Below, one piece after another: positions 30,383-32,230 of a DNA stretch of 32,230 nucleotides. Source of the DNA: Streptosporangiaceae bacterium (GTDB lineage: Bacteria > Actinomycetota > Actinomycetes > Streptosporangiales > Streptosporangiaceae); NCBI GenBank assembly GCA_030038015.1, contig JASHPR010000399.1, forward strand, positions 1 to 32,230. Direction: 5' to 3'. Every line of letters begins with the position of its first letter. The first letter of the stretch is position 1. Under the pieces are notes generated by a model. It saw only the letters and a list, made by a program, of their open reading frames with translations. It had not been told where the DNA came from and made no database searches. Made by a program: the position numbers and the translations under genes.

Positions 30383-31306
30383 TCAGCGTGATGGCTCATA
30401 CTCCGCTTCCGCGTGCTCGAATCCCGACCTGATCGTGGCCGCGACCGCCCGCTGTCCGTCCTCCCGGACTAGCCCGAGCCTGGCGGCTGCATCCGTCAGC
30501 GCCCGCACGGCCACCCCCGTATCCAGGTCCCCGTCAGCGACCAGCTCACCGATCCGCAGGCTGGCCCAGAACAACAGCCGGTTCCGCTCACCGCGCCGCG
30601 CGGCCAGCAGCCGCCCGATGATCCCGTCGAGCCTGGCCTGTGCGCCCCAGCCGCCGTGGCCAGTCCCGGTGCTGATCGCCGGCAAGCGGGGGAGGTGCCC
30701 CGCTAGCGCGGCGATCCACGGCGGGAGGACCGGCAGCTGGTCCGGCTCGGCCCAGACCACATACCCGGGCGACCCTGGGCAGGTGCCACGCGGGCGCAGT
30801 TCGACGGCATGGCAGCCCGCCAGCGGACCCATGCGCACCGGGCAGGCCGGACCGGCCCGGTACCACAAGTGCCAGCCGGGAAGGTGCCCGCTGTCCGGAT
30901 GGCCCGGCGTGCGCACCGACACGGTGGCGGACAGGTCAAGCAGCCCCCCGGCCTCCACCGCCCGGTCGGCCAGCCAGCGCACCGCGTTGACCAGCGGCGT
31001 GCCGTCCACCGCCGCCGGGCTGTCGATATCCACCAAGATCAGCTCCCCGCGGCCAAGCAGTTCGCCGCCACGGCGGCAGATATGCCCATCCAGGCCGGGC
31101 GTCCAGGGCAGGCCCTTCCGCCGGGTCAGCTGGTAGACGTTGCGCTGCGCCGGGTCCCCGGGCACCGGCAGGCCCGCCGCCGTGAACGCGCCCGACGTCA
31201 CCCGGGCGGGCTCACGACGGCCCGGGGCCTGCCCGGGCACGAACATGGCGCCGCGCAGCACGGCCGGAACCACGTACCCTGAGCATCGGCTCTCCCGTTT
31301 CGGCAT
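30383..31306 (-). CDS. Bifunctional DNA primase/polymerase-like protein (prim-pol N-terminal domain type)
   Basis: I chose ATG 31306 (MPKRESR); the frame is open to TTG 31519 but upstream sequence is low-complexity with no ribosome site, so the start is uncertain. The 307 residues include LVDIDSP (the D-x-D metal pair of archaeo-eukaryotic prim-pols), PGWHLWYR (third motif histidine) and AVELRPRG. A helical C-terminus (RRGERNRLLFWASLRIGELV) resembles the region after the prim-pol domain in actinobacterial proteins. Such genes usually belong to phages, plasmids or integrative elements, but no integrase, relaxase or attachment site is seen here. It could be an element remnant or a domesticated gene. 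Confidence 0.65.
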   Translation of the reverse strand: MPKRESRCSGYVVPAVLRGAMFVPGQAPGRREPARVTSGAFTAAGLPVPGDPAQRNVYQLTRRKGLPWTPGLDGHICRRGGELLGRGELILVDIDSPAAVDGTPLVNAVRWLADRAVEAGGLLDLSATVSVRTPGHPDSGHLPGWHLWYRAGPACPVRMGPLAGCHAVELRPRGTCPGSPGYVVWAEPDQLPVLPPWIAALAGHLPRLPAISTGTGHGGWGAQARLDGIIGRLLAARRGERNRLLFWASLRIGELVADGDLDTGVAVRALTDAAARLGLVREDGQRAVAATIRSGFEHAEAEYEPSR

Positions 31307-31711
31307 CCTGCAGGTCAGGGTAAGCGTGCCGGGCCACTGCCCAGGCTTACCCGCCGCAACCTGGCCCGGATCTCTGGGAGCCAGACGGCCCGTGCCGCGC
31401 AATCGGCGGTTCACGTGCGTCACCTGGGCTGAACGCCGATCACCGTGGGTGAGTGTGGCGTCAGGTCGTCGGGCCGTGTCCGCCGGTTCACTCGCGGACG
31501 TCGGCACGATGCTGATCAAGACACGGGCCTGCCACCATGACCTCTTGGCCCCCGCATTCCAGCGGCTGCACGCAGATCACCGTGAGCGCGACTGTCAGCA
31601 ACGCCGTGCCGGTCGCCTCGCCTTCCAAAATCACGGGCACATCGGAGATGCCGCGATGACGATGTCGCCGGAACATCACTGGCTGCCGTTAACGCGGTGA
31701 CCTTGGTGGCG
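31307..31711. other. 405-bp region upstream of the primase-like gene
   Basis: The primase frame is open through much of this stretch but lacks coding character and ribosome sites. A plus-strand frame (31140-31700) is the reverse of it and has no domain. I see no tRNA, terminator or repeat. Confidence 0.4.
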
Positions 31712-32203
31712 TTATTCTCCGGCTTCGGCTCTTTTCCTGGCGGTGAACCGCTCGATGGCCCGGAACCCCTCCTGCATGACGCTGGAGTTGATGCTGGGCA
31801 CGTCGGCGAACCTGGCCCGCAGCCGCATCCCTCCGTGCGGGTCGGTCATCCACCGCACCGCGATGTGCGTGCGCCCGGCGCCGGCCGGGTTCAGCGTCCA
31901 CTCTGCCGTGCCACGGAAGTCACCGTCGAAGTAGTCCAGCACCAGCCGCCGCTCGGGCTCGAAAGCGGTTACCCGCCCGGAGAAACGCACCGTAGCAAAT
32001 CGCTGGGCGAGCCGGCCGCCGGCGCTGACGGTGATATCTACGACCGCACCGATCTCGGTGGGAGGCCTGTCCCCACGCTGCCGCATCCGCAGGTACGGCT
32101 GCCACCACTGGCTCCGGCCAGCCGCCTCATCCAGCAACGCCTGGACAATCTCGGCTGGGGTCGCCGCGATGGTTGCCTCGTCCAGGACGTCATACGTGGT
32201 CAT
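31712..32203 (-). CDS. SRPBCC-fold protein (START/polyketide-cyclase-like)
   Basis: This encodes 163 residues; ATG 32203 follows GAGGAGG. The pattern is that of the SRPBCC helix-grip fold: an opening beta strand (YDVLDEATIAATPAEIV), an acidic helix, FSGRVTAFEPERRLVLDYF, GTAEWTLNPAGAGRTHIAVRW, and a long C-terminal helix (SVMQEGFRAIERFTARKR). It has a hydrophobic ligand pocket by family. Known members bind lipids, cyclise polyketides or act as toxin-like or activator proteins; none can be assigned here. It is the rightmost gene and is encoded on the same strand as the primase-like gene, about 400 bp apart, so operon membership is doubtful. Confidence 0.8.
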   Translation of the reverse strand: MTTYDVLDEATIAATPAEIVQALLDEAAGRSQWWQPYLRMRQRGDRPPTEIGAVVDITVSAGGRLAQRFATVRFSGRVTAFEPERRLVLDYFDGDFRGTAEWTLNPAGAGRTHIAVRWMTDPHGGMRLRARFADVPSINSSVMQEGFRAIERFTARKRAEAGE

Positions 32204-32230
32204 GGTGCCCTCCTCGCCCCGGCCGGCGGC

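Overview
This window is strongly G+C-rich and gene-dense. It looks like an actinomycete chromosome (Actinomycetota, probably a soil type with a large genome). The signs are an XRE/NB-ARC/TPR regulator, GntR/FCD, TetR and ROK regulators, strong GC bias at third codon positions, GGAGG-type ribosome sites and many GTG starts. I cannot assign genus or species. No tRNA, rRNA, CRISPR array or intact insertion sequence was seen.

Layout. (1) 1-2383, minus: most of a large HTH/NB-ARC/TPR regulator that runs off the left edge. (2) 2384-4662: a regulatory region with a perfect 12-bp inverted repeat, then two secreted-protein genes that are visibly less GC-biased than everything else. One is a small lectin-like protein; the other is a lysozyme-like domain followed by three ricin-type QxW repeats. 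(3) 4890-9713, minus: catabolic module 1 (APC permease, SDR, enolase-superfamily enzyme, class III aminotransferase) with a divergent GntR/FCD regulator (10148-10951) and a good candidate operator next to the permease promoter. (4) 11014-12549: one unrecognised minus-strand gene, then about 950 bp without a convincing gene. (5) 12550-20288, plus: a TetR regulator, then catabolic module 2, a compact seven-gene operon (APC permease, crotonase, AHL-lactonase-like MBL hydrolase, acyl-CoA ligase, amidohydrolase, second crotonase, universal stress protein). Its candidate promoter carries a perfect palindrome between the -35 and -10 boxes. (6) 20476-26175, minus: catabolic module 3 (SDR, ROK regulator, aldehyde dehydrogenase, D-threonine-aldolase-like PLP enzyme, ornithine-cyclodeaminase-like reductase), divergent from a third APC permease and a second universal stress protein (26334-28358). 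(7) 28933-30150: bicupin oxalate decarboxylase with complete metal sites and lid glutamate. (8) 30383-32203, minus: a primase/polymerase-like protein and an SRPBCC protein.

How it may work together (inference). Three import-and-degrade modules sit side by side, each with its own APC permease and its own regulator of a different family. Modules 1 and 3 share paralogous permeases and SDRs; modules 2 and 3 each carry a universal stress protein just after their plus-strand genes. Module 2 looks like uptake, CoA activation, hydration/isomerisation and hydrolysis of an unknown acid or lactone. Module 3 looks like retro-aldol cleavage of a beta-hydroxy amino acid, oxidation of the aldehyde and imine/keto-acid reduction. 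The substrates are not determined by the sequence. The best candidates for undescribed biology are modules 2 and 3 and the secreted lysozyme-lectin pair.
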